Shown: positions 34,860 to 44,540 of the stretch, in pieces | Numbering within the stretch: the stretch's first letter is position 1 | Layout of the letters: the number at the start of each line of letters is the position of its first letter | NCBI GenBank assembly: GCA_022484685.1 | Contig: JAKVKY010000008.1 | Coordinates: forward strand, 1-57,735 | From: Acidaminococcaceae bacterium | GTDB lineage: Bacteria > Bacillota > Negativicutes > Acidaminococcales > Acidaminococcaceae | Direction: 5' to 3' | DNA length: 57,735 nucleotides | Made by a program: the position numbers and the translations under genes | The notes under the pieces: model-generated | Databases searched by the model: none | What the model saw: only the letters and a program-made list of their open reading frames with translations | Told to the model about the DNA's origin: nothing

Positions 34860-35982
34860 TTAGACCCGTTTCGCATTAAATTCCGCCCGCAGATAAGCTT
34901 CCACGAACGGCTTCAAATCTCCATCCATTACCGCCTGCACGTTACCGGTTTCCCAGTTGGTGCGGTGGTCTTTGACCATCGTATAGGGCTGGAACACATA
35001 AGAACGAATCTGGCTGCCCCATTCAATGGCCTGATATTCACCGGCGATGTCGCTAATCTTGGCATCCTGTTTCTGCTTCTCGTACTCATACAGTTTGGCC
35101 CGCAGCATCTGTAAACAGCGTTCCCGGTTCTGCACCTGGCTGCGCTCGTTCTGACACTGCACCACGATACCCGTAGGCAGATGGGTCATACGTACGGCGG
35201 AAGAAGTCTTATTGACTTTCTGACCGCCGGCACCGCTGGCCCGGTAAGTATCTACCCGTACATCATCCATGTTCAGGTTGACCTGTACGGTCTCATCCAG
35301 TTCCGGCATCACATCCACCGCGGAAAACGAAGTATGTCTCCTGGCATTAGCATCGAAAGGAGAAATCCGCACCAGACGGTGCACGCCTTTTTCGCTGCGC
35401 AGGAACCCGTAGGCATTATGCCCGTTGATCATCAGCGTGGCGCTTTTCACCCCGGCTTCTTCACCGGGCAGTAAATCCAAGAGCACCACCTGGTACCCGT
35501 TGCGTTCCGCAAAACGGGTGAACATCCGGAGCAGCATACTGGTCCAGTCCTGGGCTTCAGTACCGCCGGCGCCGGCATGCAGGGTCATGATGGCATTATT
35601 GGCATCATACTCGCCGGACAGGAGCATTCCCAGTTCCAGATGTTGCAGCTGGGTCTGAGATTCCTGTACTTCTTTCTCAATATCCGGCAGCAGGGAATCA
35701 TCTTTTTCTTCCGTGGCCATCTGCCACAGAACTTCTACATCCTCAATCTTACTGCACAGGGAATTAAAACCGTCCACCTCTGTTTTTAAATCCGTCACCT
35801 GCTTAGAAACTTGCTGTGCCTTGTCCGGATCATCCCAGAAAGTAGCTTCCCCCATGCGATGCTCTAATTCCGCAATGCGGTCTGTTTTACGAGCGATGTC
35901 AAAGAGAATCCCTCATCGCTGTCAGTTTTTTCTTGGTATCTTCAATAATAGGTTTGTATTCCTCAAGTAACACTGCACTCAC
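34860..35982 (-). CDS. prfB: peptide chain release factor 2, programmed +1 frameshift
   Basis: RF2 ends translation at UGA and UAA. Reading starts at a GTG (35982, AAAGGA upstream) and gives 27 codons to an in-frame TGA at 35901-35899. The slip site CTT-TGA-C is preceded by AGG two codons earlier, as in E. coli. After +1 slippage the frame continues with DIARKTDRIAELEHRMGEATFWDD to 34860, 373 residues in total. SPF (specificity tripeptide) is in VRISPFDANARRHTS and GGQ in ASGAGGQKVNKTSSAV. RF2 thereby controls its own synthesis. It follows secA by 43 nt, a conserved gene pair. Confidence 0.97.
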
Positions 35983-35997
35983 ATCCTTTAAAATTAG

Positions 35998-36023
35998 AAT
36001 TACCACGCCGAGGCGTGGTAATT
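35998..36023 (-). repeat. perfect palindrome between secA and prfB
   Basis: AATTACCACGCC and GGCGTGGTAATT flank two bases. It can form a strong RNA hairpin just after the secA stop and 16 nt before the prfB start. The following CTAATTTTAAAGG is a poor U-tract, so it is more likely a stability or attenuation element than a full terminator. Confidence 0.6.
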
Positions 36024-36025
36024 AC

Positions 36026-38551
36026 TTACTTATCCTTGCCGCAGCAGTTCTTATACTTTTTGCCGCTGCCACAGGGGCAGGGATCGTTGCGGCCAATCTC
36101 CGTCTTGTTGACCACCGGTTTTTTCTTGCTATCCTCGCCGGACCCGGAGGGGTCGTTGGTGGATGCGTTGACCAGATGGTCTTCAACTTGAGGCTGGCTG
36201 ACGATATTCACACGGTAGATGTAGCGGACCACATCATCTTCGATAGCTTCGACCATACTTTCAAACATATCGTAGGCTTCGAACTTGTACTCCACCAGGG
36301 GATCTTTCTGGCCGTAAGCACGCAGGCCTACGCCGTCCCGGAGCATATCCATGGCATCCAGGTGTTCCATCCAGTGGCTGTCCACTACCTTTAACATGAC
36401 CAGGTTTTCCAGTTCCCGCATAATATCGGGACCGATTTCCTCTTCATGCAGCTTGTAGTTGTCCTCGGCCAGCTTGTGCAGGTATTCGCCCATTTCTTCG
36501 CGGCTCAGATCCTGCAACTTTTCTACGGTCAGCTGACCCTTGAAAGCATAAAAGTCTTCTGCATAGGTGATGAGCGATTTCAAATCCCACTGATCGGAAT
36601 AAGATTCCGGCGGGATATACATAGCCAAGGTCCGGTCCACGATCTTGTTCACAAAGTCCATGATCGTCGGACGCAGATCCGCCTGCTCCAAAATCTTACG
36701 GCGCTGGCCGTAAATGACCTCGCGCTGCTGGTTCATGACGTCATCATATTCCAGCACTTGTTTACGAATATTAAAGTTACGGGTTTCAATCTTCTTCTGG
36801 GCCTGTTCGATGGAACGGGTTACCAGCTTATGTTCGATAGGTTCGTCCTCATCCATGCCTAACTTATCCATGATGCCGGAAATATTATCGCTGCCGAAAA
36901 TACGCATCAGGTCATCTTCCAGGGACAGATAGAAACGAGCACTGCCGGGGTCGCCCTGACGGGCGCAACGGCCACGCAGCTGGTTATCAATACGCCGGCT
37001 TTCATGACGTTCCGTACCTACGATATGCAGACCGCCCATAGCGGGGACACCGGGTCCCAGCACGATATCCGTACCACGACCGGCCATGTTGGTGGCGATG
37101 GTGACGGCATTAGGCTGACCGGCCTGGGCAATGATCTCGGCTTCTTTTTCGTGGAACTTGGCATTCAAAACATTATGAGGAATGCCGCGCTTCTTCAGGA
37201 TAGCGCTTAATTCTTCGGACTGGGTGATGGAAGTGGTACCTACCAGGACAGGACGTCCCTTCTTATGGCACTCTTCAATCTCGTTGGCCGCCGCCTTGTA
37301 TTTAGCACGGCGGGTCTTATAAATCACGTCCGGATAATCAATACGGATCATGGGTTTATTGGTAGGAATGACGATAACATCCAGCTTGTAAATCTTCTGG
37401 AATTCCTGCTCCTCCGTCTTCGCGGTACCGGTCATGCCGGACAGCTTGTGATACATACGGAAATAGTTCTGGAAAGTAATCGTAGCCAGGGTCTGGCTTT
37501 CGCGCTGTACCTTGACGCCTTCCTTGGCTTCAATAGCCTGGTGCAGGCCTTCGGAGAAACGACGGCCAAACATCAGGCGGCCGGTAAACTCATCCACGAT
37601 GATAATCTCGTTATCCTTGACCACGTAATCCCGGTCGCGTTTCATCATGGCCTTGGCTTTCAGGGCGCACATCAAATGGTGGGAATAATCCACACCGTGA
37701 GCGGCATCGTACAGGTTCTCGATGCCCAGCATCTTTTCCGCCTTGGCAATACCAACTTCCGTAGGCGCCACCTGTTTCTGTTTCTCATCCAGGGTATAAT
37801 CTTCGCCTTCCACCATGTTGGAAACCACATGAGCCAGCACCTTGTACAAGTCTGTGGATTTCTCACCGGGGCCGGAAATAATCAAAGGTGTACGGGCTTC
37901 ATCAATTAAGATGGAGTCCACTTCGTCGACGATACAAAAATTCAGTTCCCGCTGTACCATCTGGTCCAGGTCGACGACCATGTTATCACGCAGGTAATCG
38001 AAACCAAACTCGTTATTGGTACCGTAGGTAACATCCGCCTGATAAGCGGCCTTACGTTCAGGATAGTCCAGGTCGTGCACGATCAAGCCTACGGACAAAC
38101 CCAGGAACTTGTAAATACGTCCCATATCCTGGCTGTCGCGGCGGGCCAGATAATCGTTGACCGTTACCACATGCACGCCTTTACCGGTTAGCGCATTCAA
38201 ATAGACGGGCAGGGTTGCAACCAGGGTTTTGCCTTCGCCGGTACGCATCTCGGCAATCTTGCCGCGGTGCAGCACCACGCCGCCCACCAGCTGCACATCA
38301 AAATGACGCAGGCCGGTAACACGTTTAGAAGCTTCCCGCACCACGGCGAAAGCTTCCGGCAGAATATCTTCCAGCGTCTCGCCTTTAGCAAGGCGCACTT
38401 TAAATTCCGAGGTCTTGGCTGCCAGGTTTGCAGAACTGAGAGACTGCATCTCCGGCTCCAGGGAATTGATCTTCTCCACGATGGGAGCTATGCTTTTCAG
38501 TTCCTTATCGTTGGGATCACCGAAGATTTTTTTAATTAAACTCTCGAGCAA
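36026..38551 (-). CDS. secA: preprotein translocase ATPase SecA
   Basis: Motor of the Sec export channel. From the TTG at 38551 the protein is 841 residues, with AAGGAG 8 nt upstream and the standard N-terminus [19 protein letters not shown]; the GTG at 38560 touches the Shine-Dalgarno and is unlikely. Visible are [14 protein letters not shown] (Walker A), [33 protein letters not shown] (Walker B), [25 protein letters not shown], and the C-terminal zinc module [17 protein letters not shown] that binds SecB or ribosomes. Heads a long run of co-oriented genes. Confidence 0.98.
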   Translation of the reverse strand: MLESLIKKIFGDPNDKELKSIAPIVEKINSLEPEMQSLSSANLAAKTSEFKVRLAKGETLEDILPEAFAVVREASKRVTGLRHFDVQLVGGVVLHRGKIAEMRTGEGKTLVATLPVYLNALTGKGVHVVTVNDYLARRDSQDMGRIYKFLGLSVGLIVHDLDYPERKAAYQADVTYGTNNEFGFDYLRDNMVVDLDQMVQRELNFCIVDEVDSILIDEARTPLIISGPGEKSTDLYKVLAHVVSNMVEGEDYTLDEKQKQVAPTEVGIAKAEKMLGIENLYDAAHGVDYSHHLMCALKAKAMMKRDRDYVVKDNEIIIVDEFTGRLMFGRRFSEGLHQAIEAKEGVKVQRESQTLATITFQNYFRMYHKLSGMTGTAKTEEQEFQKIYKLDVIVIPTNKPMIRIDYPDVIYKTRRAKYKAAANEIEECHKKGRPVLVGTTSITQSEELSAILKKRGIPHNVLNAKFHEKEAEIIAQAGQPNAVTIATNMAGRGTDIVLGPGVPAMGGLHIVGTERHESRRIDNQLRGRCARQGDPGSARFYLSLEDDLMRIFGSDNISGIMDKLGMDEDEPIEHKLVTRSIEQAQKKIETRNFNIRKQVLEYDDVMNQQREVIYGQRRKILEQADLRPTIMDFVNKIVDRTLAMYIPPESYSDQWDLKSLITYAEDFYAFKGQLTVEKLQDLSREEMGEYLHKLAEDNYKLHEEEIGPDIMRELENLVMLKVVDSHWMEHLDAMDMLRDGVGLRAYGQKDPLVEYKFEAYDMFESMVEAIEDDVVRYIYRVNIVSQPQVEDHLVNASTNDPSGSGEDSKKKPVVNKTEIGRNDPCPCGSGKKYKNCCGKDK

Positions 38552-38617
38552 ATTTACCACTCCTTAAAATAGGCCTTATTTCCCTCTTATACCTAATATA
38601 AAAGTTTAACAGAATTA

Positions 38618-38659
38618 CGCCCAAAAGTCAAAAAACACAGGGCTTTTTGGCCCTGTGTT
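38618..38659 (-). terminator. hpf terminator
   Basis: On the minus strand AACACAGGGC and GCCCTGTGTT (38659-38634) pair perfectly around a 6-nt loop, followed by TTTTGACTTTT. It separates hpf from secA. Confidence 0.88.
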
Positions 38660-38691
38660 TTGTGAAAAAACAGTGAATTAATTGTGATTTT

Positions 38692-39225
38692 TTACTTCAG
38701 CGTGGGGGACAATAAACCGTAATTTCCATCCTTGCGGCGGTAAACTACATCTACCGCACCCAGATCCGGATTATAGAAGACAAAGAAATCATGATTCAAA
38801 AGATTCATCTGCAGGATAGCTTCTTCCGGAGTCATGGGGTGCAGGGCAAAACTCTTGTTCTTAATGATCTTGAACTCGCCTTCCTCAACTTCCTCCGGTG
38901 CCGCTTCTACCGGTTGCAGATCCCGGAAATTATTATATTTGCGGCGCATGAGCCTGGTCTTATATTTATGTACCTGGCGTTCAATCTTCTCTACCACCAG
39001 GTCAATAGAAGAATACATATCCTTAGTGGTTTCCTGAGCCCGGAGCAAAATGCCGTTGGCCGGTACGGTAATCTCGGCTACATGATTATCTTTCTCCACT
39101 CTCAGTACGGCGGTAATATCACCCACGGTCTTAAACTGACGGGTTACTTTCTCAATCTTCTTCTCTACATATTGTTTCAATGCAGGGGTCACAGTCGTAT
39201 TTCTGGCTTTAACGATAACGCTCAT
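38692..39225 (-). CDS. hpf: ribosome hibernation promoting factor, long form
   Basis: Long HPF dimerises 70S ribosomes into inactive 100S particles in stationary phase. The 177 residues have the S30AE domain (1 to ~100, MSVIVKARNTTVTPALKQYV, basic patch KYKTRLMRRKYNN) and the C-terminal dimerisation domain (about 120-177, KNKSFALHPMTPEEAILQMN and DLGAVDVVYRRKDG). Lacking the second domain would make it a short HPF, as in enterobacteria; this is the Firmicutes type. AGGAGGAATCTGT precedes the ATG. A palindrome touching the -10 of its promoter may be an operator. Confidence 0.96.
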   Translation of the reverse strand: MSVIVKARNTTVTPALKQYVEKKIEKVTRQFKTVGDITAVLRVEKDNHVAEITVPANGILLRAQETTKDMYSSIDLVVEKIERQVHKYKTRLMRRKYNNFRDLQPVEAAPEEVEEGEFKIIKNKSFALHPMTPEEAILQMNLLNHDFFVFYNPDLGAVDVVYRRKDGNYGLLSPTLK

Positions 39226-39260
39226 ACAGATTCCTCCTTGTTTCCCAAGGCACTGGGTTT

Positions 39261-39281
39261 ATTATACAGGTTTACACCTGT
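39261..39281 (-). promoter_or_regulatory. hpf -10 and adjoining palindrome
   Basis: On the minus strand TATAAT (39266-39261) is immediately preceded by the perfect inverted repeat ACAGGT-GTAA-ACCTGT (39281-39266). The -35 is weak (TTATTT). The dyad is placed where a repressor would block RNA polymerase. I do not recognise the binding protein. Confidence 0.5.
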
Positions 39282-39365
39282 TAAAATAAGTATTCGACAA
39301 TGCGTTTTTCTTTTCCTGCTTAGAAAAACATTTCACCAAATTATCACGTTTCCTGGAGTTGCTGA

Positions 39366-39395
39366 TTGTTAAACCAGGCCCGGATATGGTAAAAT
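39366..39395 (+). promoter_or_regulatory. promoter of the GT39 gene
   Basis: TTGTTA (39366-39371), 18 nt, TAAAAT (39390-39395) preceded by TGG. The leader of about 110 nt contains a hairpin near the start codon. Confidence 0.6.
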
Positions 39396-39455
39396 AAAAT
39401 ATCTAGGTATTTTATTTTAATCTTTCCTTAATTGGTACTACTTATACTATAAACA

Positions 39456-39485
39456 AGGTACTGGCAGGCCGGTCCTGCTGTACCT
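39456..39485 (+). promoter_or_regulatory. leader hairpin before the GT39 gene
   Basis: AGGTAC and GTACCT, then GCAGG and CCTGC, pair around CCGGT. The stem ends 9 nt before the GGAGGAA ribosome site. It has no T-tract and may affect mRNA stability or translation. Confidence 0.45.
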
Positions 39486-39508
39486 CTCATCTTTCTGGAG
39501 GAACATCC

Positions 39509-41122
39509 ATGTGTAAGAAATACGGACCCTGGGTAGCCCTGGCGGTATTGCTTCTGCTTTTGGCCGGCAACAATTTGCTTCCGGTCACGGACAACGTAGA
39601 ATCTAACTACGCCCTGACTGCCAAAGAAATGGTGCTTTCCGGCGACTGGGTCAGTCCCCGGATCTACGGCAACTACTGGTTTGATAAACCGGTCATGTTT
39701 TACTGGCTTACGGCCCTGGCGTACAAACTTTTGGGATTTACCGATTTCGCTTCCCGGCTGGCGCCGGCACTTTTCGGCACCCTGGCCGTTGTCATGGCCG
39801 GTTTTGGCGGCTGCAAACTCTATTCGCAAAGAGCGGGACTGTACAGCATGCTCATCCTGGGCAGTTCTCTGCTTTTTTTTGCGTTAAGTAAACTCATCAT
39901 CACCGACGCAGTGCTGTTTGTCTTTTTTAATGCCACGCTCTTATTTTTCTATCTGGGTTACAGCACGCCCCAGAAAAACTATTATTATGTCATGTATGCC
40001 GCGGCAGCCCTGGCCACCCTTACTAAAGGACCGGTAGGCTTTTTGCTGCCCGGGCTCATCATCGTCCTGTTCCTTTTACTAACCAAGGGCTGGCGGGAAC
40101 TAACCCGGGCCAAGCTCTGCAGCGGTACCTGTCTCTTCTTACTGATAGGAGCACCCTGGTATTACGAAATGTATAAACTGCACGGTGCCGCCTTTCTGGA
40201 TGTCTTCCTGGGAGTACACAACGTGCTCCGGGCCACCGTATCCGAACATCCCCGGGATAATGTCTGGTACTATTATATCGTGCTGCTCCTCCTGATGGCT
40301 TTTCCCTGGATCAGTTACCTGCCCCCGGCCCTGCGTACATATCTGCGCAAGGACAAACACTGGCAGCTGCCGGCGCCCCGGGAACTCTTCCTGCTCCTGA
40401 GCATGGCCACGGTCTTTTTCTTCTTCCAGAACATGGCTACCAAATATCCAACCTACACTTATCCCCTGTTATTCCCCCTGGCGCTGTTCCTGGCCGGCTG
40501 GTGGGATCAGCGGGGTGCCCAGCCGTTGCCGCGCTGGTCCCTGGTGTATAACACCGTCTTCTGCCTGATCTTAGCCGCCGCTGCACTATTTTATCAGCCC
40601 AAGGGCCTCCAGTTACAGTTTACCTGGCTGCTGGCTCTCATCCTCCTGGCCGGCTTAATCTGGCAATGGCGGGTGCATAACCAAAATTTGTCTTTACTTA
40701 CCGCCATCAGCCTCACAACCTGCGTTTTCTATCTGGGTTTGACCTTTACCGTGATGCTGCCTATCACCCGGGATCGTTCTGCGGCCGGCTTGGCCCGGCA
40801 GGTGCAGGTCAGCATTCCCGCCGGCACCGAGTTAATCAGTTATGGTGATTATCCCACCTCCCTGGTCTATTACAGCGGCCGGAAAATCTGGCGGGCACTG
40901 CCGGATACCAGGGCCGACCAATACCGGCACCAGGATAAGTTCAGCTGGTCCAGTAAGAACGTGATGCCGTTCCTCAGTTACAGCGACCTGCAAAAACGTT
41001 CCCAGCCGGTCATAGTCGTCGATGAAAAATATTACCCGGAATTCCAGGCAGAATTTGCCGCCAGCGGCGCCTGGATCCAGCTGCAATCTTTACCGGGCTG
41101 GCAAATCTGGCAAAGAAAATAA
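39509..41122 (+). CDS. ArnT/PMT-like membrane glycosyltransferase (GT39/GT83)
   Basis: A 537-residue membrane protein with about 11-12 helices that resembles ArnT and other dolichyl- or undecaprenyl-phosphate-sugar transferases. The first outer loop carries TDNVESNYALTAKEMVLSGD and NYWFDKPVMFYWLTALAYKL, equivalent to the acidic and KP motifs of ArnT, and KLIITDAVLFVFF and TKGPVGFLLPGLII follow. Such enzymes move a sugar from a lipid carrier to lipid A, a glycan or a protein on the periplasmic side. The acceptor is not known; lipid A modification is possible in a diderm. The start ATG has GGAGGAACATCC upstream. Single-gene unit. Confidence 0.85.
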   Translation: MCKKYGPWVALAVLLLLLAGNNLLPVTDNVESNYALTAKEMVLSGDWVSPRIYGNYWFDKPVMFYWLTALAYKLLGFTDFASRLAPALFGTLAVVMAGFGGCKLYSQRAGLYSMLILGSSLLFFALSKLIITDAVLFVFFNATLLFFYLGYSTPQKNYYYVMYAAAALATLTKGPVGFLLPGLIIVLFLLLTKGWRELTRAKLCSGTCLFLLIGAPWYYEMYKLHGAAFLDVFLGVHNVLRATVSEHPRDNVWYYYIVLLLLMAFPWISYLPPALRTYLRKDKHWQLPAPRELFLLLSMATVFFFFQNMATKYPTYTYPLLFPLALFLAGWWDQRGAQPLPRWSLVYNTVFCLILAAAALFYQPKGLQLQFTWLLALILLAGLIWQWRVHNQNLSLLTAISLTTCVFYLGLTFTVMLPITRDRSAAGLARQVQVSIPAGTELISYGDYPTSLVYYSGRKIWRALPDTRADQYRHQDKFSWSSKNVMPFLSYSDLQKRSQPVIVVDEKYYPEFQAEFAASGAWIQLQSLPGWQIWQRK

Positions 41123-41138
41123 AACCAGCCTGCATAAT

Positions 41139-41171
41139 AAATAACCTGCCGCCAACTGCGACAGGTTATTT
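41139..41171. terminator. bidirectional terminator, GT39/ABC operon
   Basis: AAATAACCTG and CAGGTTATTT pair around a 13-nt loop and are followed by TTATGG on the plus strand; the minus side has TTTATTATG. Lies between convergent genes. Confidence 0.75.
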
Positions 41172-41183
41172 TTATGGTTAAGC

Positions 41184-41915
41184 TTATAAAATTTTAGACA
41201 GGAAATTCTGGGTCCGTTCTTCCTTAGGATGATTAAAGACCTCTTCCGGCGTACCCTCTTCCAGGATGTGCCCGCCATCTACGAACAAGACTCTGTCGCC
41301 CACTTCCCGGGCAAATCCCATCTCGTGCGTGACGACCACCATGGTCATGCCGTCCTTGGCCAGGCTGCGCATAACGTCCAGCACCTCGTTAATCATCTCG
41401 GGGTCCAGGGCGCTGGTAGGCTCGTCAAACAACATGGCCTTAGGCTTCATGCAGAGCGCTCTGGCAATAGCCACACGCTGCTGCTGACCACCGCTTAAAG
41501 ATTCCGGATAGCTGTCCGCTTTTTCGGCCAGGCCTACTTTATCCAGTAATTCCAGAGCCAGCTTCTTGGCTTCGTCCTTATGCAGTCCCCGCACCTTCAT
41601 CGGCGCCAGGATTAAATTCTCCAGGACCGTCATATGGGGAAACAGGTTAAAGCGCTGGAACACCATACCGATTTCCTTACGGACCTCGTTGATGTGCGCC
41701 TCACCGTTTAAAGGAATACCGTCCACCACTACTTCGCCGCCGCTGGGTTCTTCCAGATAGTTGATGCAACGCAGCAAAGTACTCTTGCCACTGCCGGAAG
41801 GGCCGATGATAACCACCACTTCCTGTTCAGCCACGTTCAGATCGATACCTTTTAAAACTTCCAGGTCACCAAAACATTTACGCAGCCCGGTAATCTTGAT
41901 AAAATCATTTTTCAT
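41184..41915 (-). CDS. polar amino-acid ABC transporter, ATPase
   Basis: A GlnQ-type ATPase of 243 residues. Walker [15 protein letters not shown]-loop [17 protein letters not shown], signature [15 protein letters not shown], Walker [16 protein letters not shown] and H-loop [10 protein letters not shown] are all present. The frame opens at 42005, but ATG at 41915 gives the family N-terminus; its Shine-Dalgarno GGAGG is 14 nt away, unusually far. It overlaps the permease gene by 4 nt (ATGA), so coupled translation probably makes up for the poor site. Confidence 0.95.
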   Translation of the reverse strand: MKNDFIKITGLRKCFGDLEVLKGIDLNVAEQEVVVIIGPSGSGKSTLLRCINYLEEPSGGEVVVDGIPLNGEAHINEVRKEIGMVFQRFNLFPHMTVLENLILAPMKVRGLHKDEAKKLALELLDKVGLAEKADSYPESLSGGQQQRVAIARALCMKPKAMLFDEPTSALDPEMINEVLDVMRSLAKDGMTMVVVTHEMGFAREVGDRVLFVDGGHILEEGTPEEVFNHPKEERTQNFLSKIL

Positions 41916-42571
41916 TTGGACGTGTCGAACCTCCTTTCCAGTACCCCGGTAAGACGGGCTACCACAAAGGTCATGAGCAGATAAATCAGGGCTACCGCCA
42001 GCCAAATCTCGAAGCTGGCATAAGTCCTGGCAATAATTAACTGACCGCGCCGGGTCAGCTCTTCAAAGCCGATGACGGACACCAGGGAGGAGTCCTTCAG
42101 CATGGCGATGAATTCGTTGCCCAAAGGCGGGATGATCCGTTTAAAAGCCTGGGGCAGGATGATATACCGCATGGTCTGCCACCAGCTCATACCCAGACTA
42201 CGTCCGGCCTCCATCTGTCCCTTATCGATAGACTGGATACCACCGCGGAAAATCTCGGCCACATACGCACCGCTGTTAATAGAGCAGGCGGAGATAGCGG
42301 CAAAGAAAGCGTCTACCCGCTGGCCGATGATGGCCGGCAGAGCAAAATAAACCAGGAAAATCTGTACCAGGAGCGGCGTACCGCGGATAAAATCCACGTA
42401 CACGTTGCCCAGGTAACGCAACAGCCTGAACTGGGTCAAGCGGATGATAGAAACCAGACAGCCGATAGCCAGGCCCAGCCCGACGCTGATGGCGCTAATC
42501 TCAATCGTGATGCCGGCCCCGGCCAGCAGCAGGGGCAGGGCATTTTTAATTATCTCAACATTAAAATCCAA
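41912..42571 (-). CDS. polar amino-acid ABC transporter, permease
   Basis: A 219-residue inner-membrane permease of the His/Glu/Gln/Arg/opine 3-TM family. Membrane segments lie near 15-40, 60-85 and 185-210. The EAA loop that docks the ATPase is [22 protein letters not shown] with the conserved Gly. One permease gene only, so a homodimer is expected. The start is TTG (42571) with GGAAAG 7 nt upstream. A short GGAGC-GCTCC hairpin (42597-42609) separates it from the binding-protein gene. Confidence 0.95.
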   Translation of the reverse strand: MDFNVEIIKNALPLLLAGAGITIEISAISVGLGLAIGCLVSIIRLTQFRLLRYLGNVYVDFIRGTPLLVQIFLVYFALPAIIGQRVDAFFAAISACSINSGAYVAEIFRGGIQSIDKGQMEAGRSLGMSWWQTMRYIILPQAFKRIIPPLGNEFIAMLKDSSLVSVIGFEELTRRGQLIIARTYASFEIWLAVALIYLLMTFVVARLTGVLERRFDTSK

Positions 42572-42621
42572 TTCGCATCTTTCCTTTTATGTTGTAGGAG
42601 CACGGCTCCCCGGGATTAAGC

Positions 42622-43398
42622 TTACTTGGCTTTAGCAGCGTTACCGAACCATTTCTGGTACAGTTTGTCATACTCGCCGCTCTTGTGCAGATCCGCCAGG
42701 GCCTTGTTAGCCTCTGCGGTTAACTTGCTGCCCTTCTTGAAGGCGATACCGTAAGATTCTGCTTCCATCACATCGCCTACGATCTTGGCGCTGTCCTTGC
42801 CACCCTGAACCAGGTAATAAGCAGCTACAGGACTATCAATAATTACCGCATCCACACCCTTATTCTTTAATTCCAGGAAAACTTCCGCATTGGTATTAAA
42901 GGCGGTTACCTTGGCGCCTTCCACCTTGCCGGCCTTATCGGCGCCGGTAGTACCAATCTGAACGGCGATCTTCTTACCCTTCAGGTCGGCGATGCTCTTA
43001 GTGGTAGTGTTATCCTTGTTGACAACTACTACCAGACCGGACTTGTAATAAGGCTCGCTGAAATCAATAGCTTTCTGGCGCTCCGGCGTGATGCTCATAC
43101 CGGCGATGGCGATGTCGATGTTGCCGGCGTTCAAAGCCGGGATCAGGGCATCAAAACCCATATTCTGGATTTCCACCTTGGCATTCATCTTCTGACCGAT
43201 GGCGCGGATCAGATCCATATCGAAACCATCAAAATCCTTAGAGTCTTTCTTCTGGAACTCAAAAGGAGCAAAGGTCGGTTCCGTACCAACTTTTAAAGCT
43301 TTTTGCGGTGCGGCCGCCTTCTTATCCCCGCCGCCGCAGCCGGCAACCATACCGGCACACAGGCACAGGGCTAACAACATCATTAATAATTTCTTCAT
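42622..43398 (-). CDS. amino-acid-binding lipoprotein 1 of the ABC system
   Basis: A 258-residue solute-binding protein (SBP_bac_3 fold). The lipoprotein signal ends at lipobox VAGC (Cys21), followed by GGGDKK. The ligand-site block VGTEPTFAPFEF, GFDMDLIRAIGQKM, GNIDIAIAGMSITPERQKAIDFS and IGTTGADKAGKV are typical of glutamine/polar amino acid binders. It closely resembles the product of the next gene upstream over its whole length, so the two arose by tandem duplication. It has its own promoter in the 107-nt gap. Confidence 0.94.
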   Translation of the reverse strand: MKKLLMMLLALCLCAGMVAGCGGGDKKAAAPQKALKVGTEPTFAPFEFQKKDSKDFDGFDMDLIRAIGQKMNAKVEIQNMGFDALIPALNAGNIDIAIAGMSITPERQKAIDFSEPYYKSGLVVVVNKDNTTTKSIADLKGKKIAVQIGTTGADKAGKVEGAKVTAFNTNAEVFLELKNKGVDAVIIDSPVAAYYLVQGGKDSAKIVGDVMEAESYGIAFKKGSKLTAEANKALADLHKSGEYDKLYQKWFGNAAKAK

Positions 43399-43447
43399 AA
43401 TAAATTTTCCTCCCGGATTGAATAATAATAATATTAAGTACTTTACT

Positions 43448-43477
43448 ATTATACAACCGGAAGGAAGTTAAAAGCAA
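43448..43477 (-). promoter_or_regulatory. promoter between the two binding-protein genes
   Basis: TTGCTT (43477-43472), 18 nt, TATAAT (43453-43448), about 50 nt before the start codon. Confidence 0.6.
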
Positions 43478-43505
43478 CCACGATATCTATTTATCCGCTA
43501 ACAAA

Positions 43506-44300
43506 TTATTTAGAAACACCGAACCATTTTTGATAGAGCTTATCAAATTGGCCGTTCTTCTTCAAGTTCTCCAGAGATTTATCCATATTCTTAGCTAATT
43601 CGGTATTCTTCTTCGCTACAGCGATACCATAATTCTCGCTGGTCAGAGGCTGACCCACGATTTTGGCATAAGCGCTGCCACCGTTCTTTAAGAAATATTG
43701 TTCTACAGGCAGGTCGCCAATCACGGCGTCCACGGACTTGTTCTTTAACTCAATGCAGGCCAGGTCGTTGGTATTAAAGGTTGTAACCTTGGCGCCTTCA
43801 ACTTTTTCGGCACGCATAGCACCGGTGGTACCTAATTGCACGGCAATCTTCTTGCCTTTCAGATCGTCGATGCTCTTAATGGTCGCATCTTCCTTACGTA
43901 CCAGCACGGTCAGGCCGGACTTATAATAAGGCTGGGAGAAATTTACTTTCTTGGCGCGCTCGTCCGTGATGGTCATACCCGCGATAGCTGCGTCAATATT
44001 GCCGGCATCCAGGGCCGGGATCAAGGCGTCAAAACCCATGTTGACGATGGTGCATTTTTCGTAGCCCATGTCTTTAGCCATGGCCTGAATCAACTCGATA
44101 TCAAAACCGGTAAATTCTTTGGAATTTTCCTTGGGGAATTCAAAAGGCGCAAAAGAAGGCTCCGTCCCCACCAGCAGTTCTTTTTTGGCCGGTTTGGCAG
44201 CTGCGCCGGCATCTTTTTTGCCTGTATCGCCGCCGCATCCTGCTGCCAGCAAACCTACTGCTAACACTAAAGCACACATCAGGACCCATAACTTTTTCAT
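43506..44300 (-). CDS. amino-acid-binding lipoprotein 2 of the ABC system
   Basis: A 264-residue paralogue of the neighbouring binding protein. Lipobox LAAGC (Cys22) is followed by a Lys/Ala linker and the binding core with VGTEPSFAPFEFPKENSKEF, GFDIELIQAMAKDMG, GNIDAAIAGMTITDERAKKVNFS and QLGTTGAMRAEKVEG. The ATG at 44300 with GGAGGGG is preferred to the frame start at 44363. First gene of the transporter operon, behind a long structured leader. Two binding proteins may widen the ligand range of one permease; the ligands are not predictable here. Confidence 0.94.
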   Translation of the reverse strand: MKKLWVLMCALVLAVGLLAAGCGGDTGKKDAGAAAKPAKKELLVGTEPSFAPFEFPKENSKEFTGFDIELIQAMAKDMGYEKCTIVNMGFDALIPALDAGNIDAAIAGMTITDERAKKVNFSQPYYKSGLTVLVRKEDATIKSIDDLKGKKIAVQLGTTGAMRAEKVEGAKVTTFNTNDLACIELKNKSVDAVIGDLPVEQYFLKNGGSAYAKIVGQPLTSENYGIAVAKKNTELAKNMDKSLENLKKNGQFDKLYQKWFGVSK

Positions 44301-44320
44301 AAACACCCCTCCAATATAAA

Positions 44321-44540
44321 TAAAATAGAACAAACCTGGCTGACCTGGTTTTCGCCCCCACACTCGCCTGCTGGAATTTTTGCTCCTAAGCTACAGCTCC
44401 CCACTACTCATCCTCTCGCTTTTAGCGGCAGGTCTTACTTCTAAGCTGCACCGTGCTCACAGCCGTTTAGGCTGCTTACGTGGATCGTTTTGCCTGCAAC
44501 TGGCATCGACTTGCAACCACAGACCCAGGTTGTTGCACCT
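44321..44540 (-). ncRNA. candidate structured leader or small RNA
   Basis: About 210 nt between a clear promoter and the binding-protein gene, with no open frame. On the minus strand the ends pair: AACAACCUGG (44534-44525) with CCAGGUUUGUU (44339-44329), one bulge. Inside are hairpins CAGCC-UAAAC-GGCUG, GCAGCUUA...UAAG...CUGC and CGCU-AAA-AGCG. CCAGGU occurs twice near the 3' end (CCAGGU-CAG-CCAGGU), and GCAGG twice around one CCUGC, so alternative pairings exist. A U-rich stretch follows. I cannot match it to T-box, lysine, glycine, cobalamin, SAM, 6S, SRP or tmRNA consensus. It may be an unknown riboswitch or a processed small RNA. Confidence 0.5.

Noticed and set aside
34860-35855. prfB as a 331-codon gene starting at 35855
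   Set aside because: The upstream 27-codon frame with CTT-TGA-C and the in-frame extension after slippage show the full 373-residue frameshifted gene.
37265-37909. Plus-strand open frame of 214 codons inside secA
   Set aside because: Shadow of the secA reading frame; no independent coding evidence.
44321-44540. T-box leader or lysine riboswitch before the ABC operon
   Set aside because: The T-box antiterminator bulge consensus and the lysine-riboswitch core are not present, although fragments such as GUCUGUGGUUGC look similar.
44321-44540. 6S RNA
   Set aside because: Size and a closing stem fit, but the interior folds as several short hairpins rather than one long stem with a central bubble.
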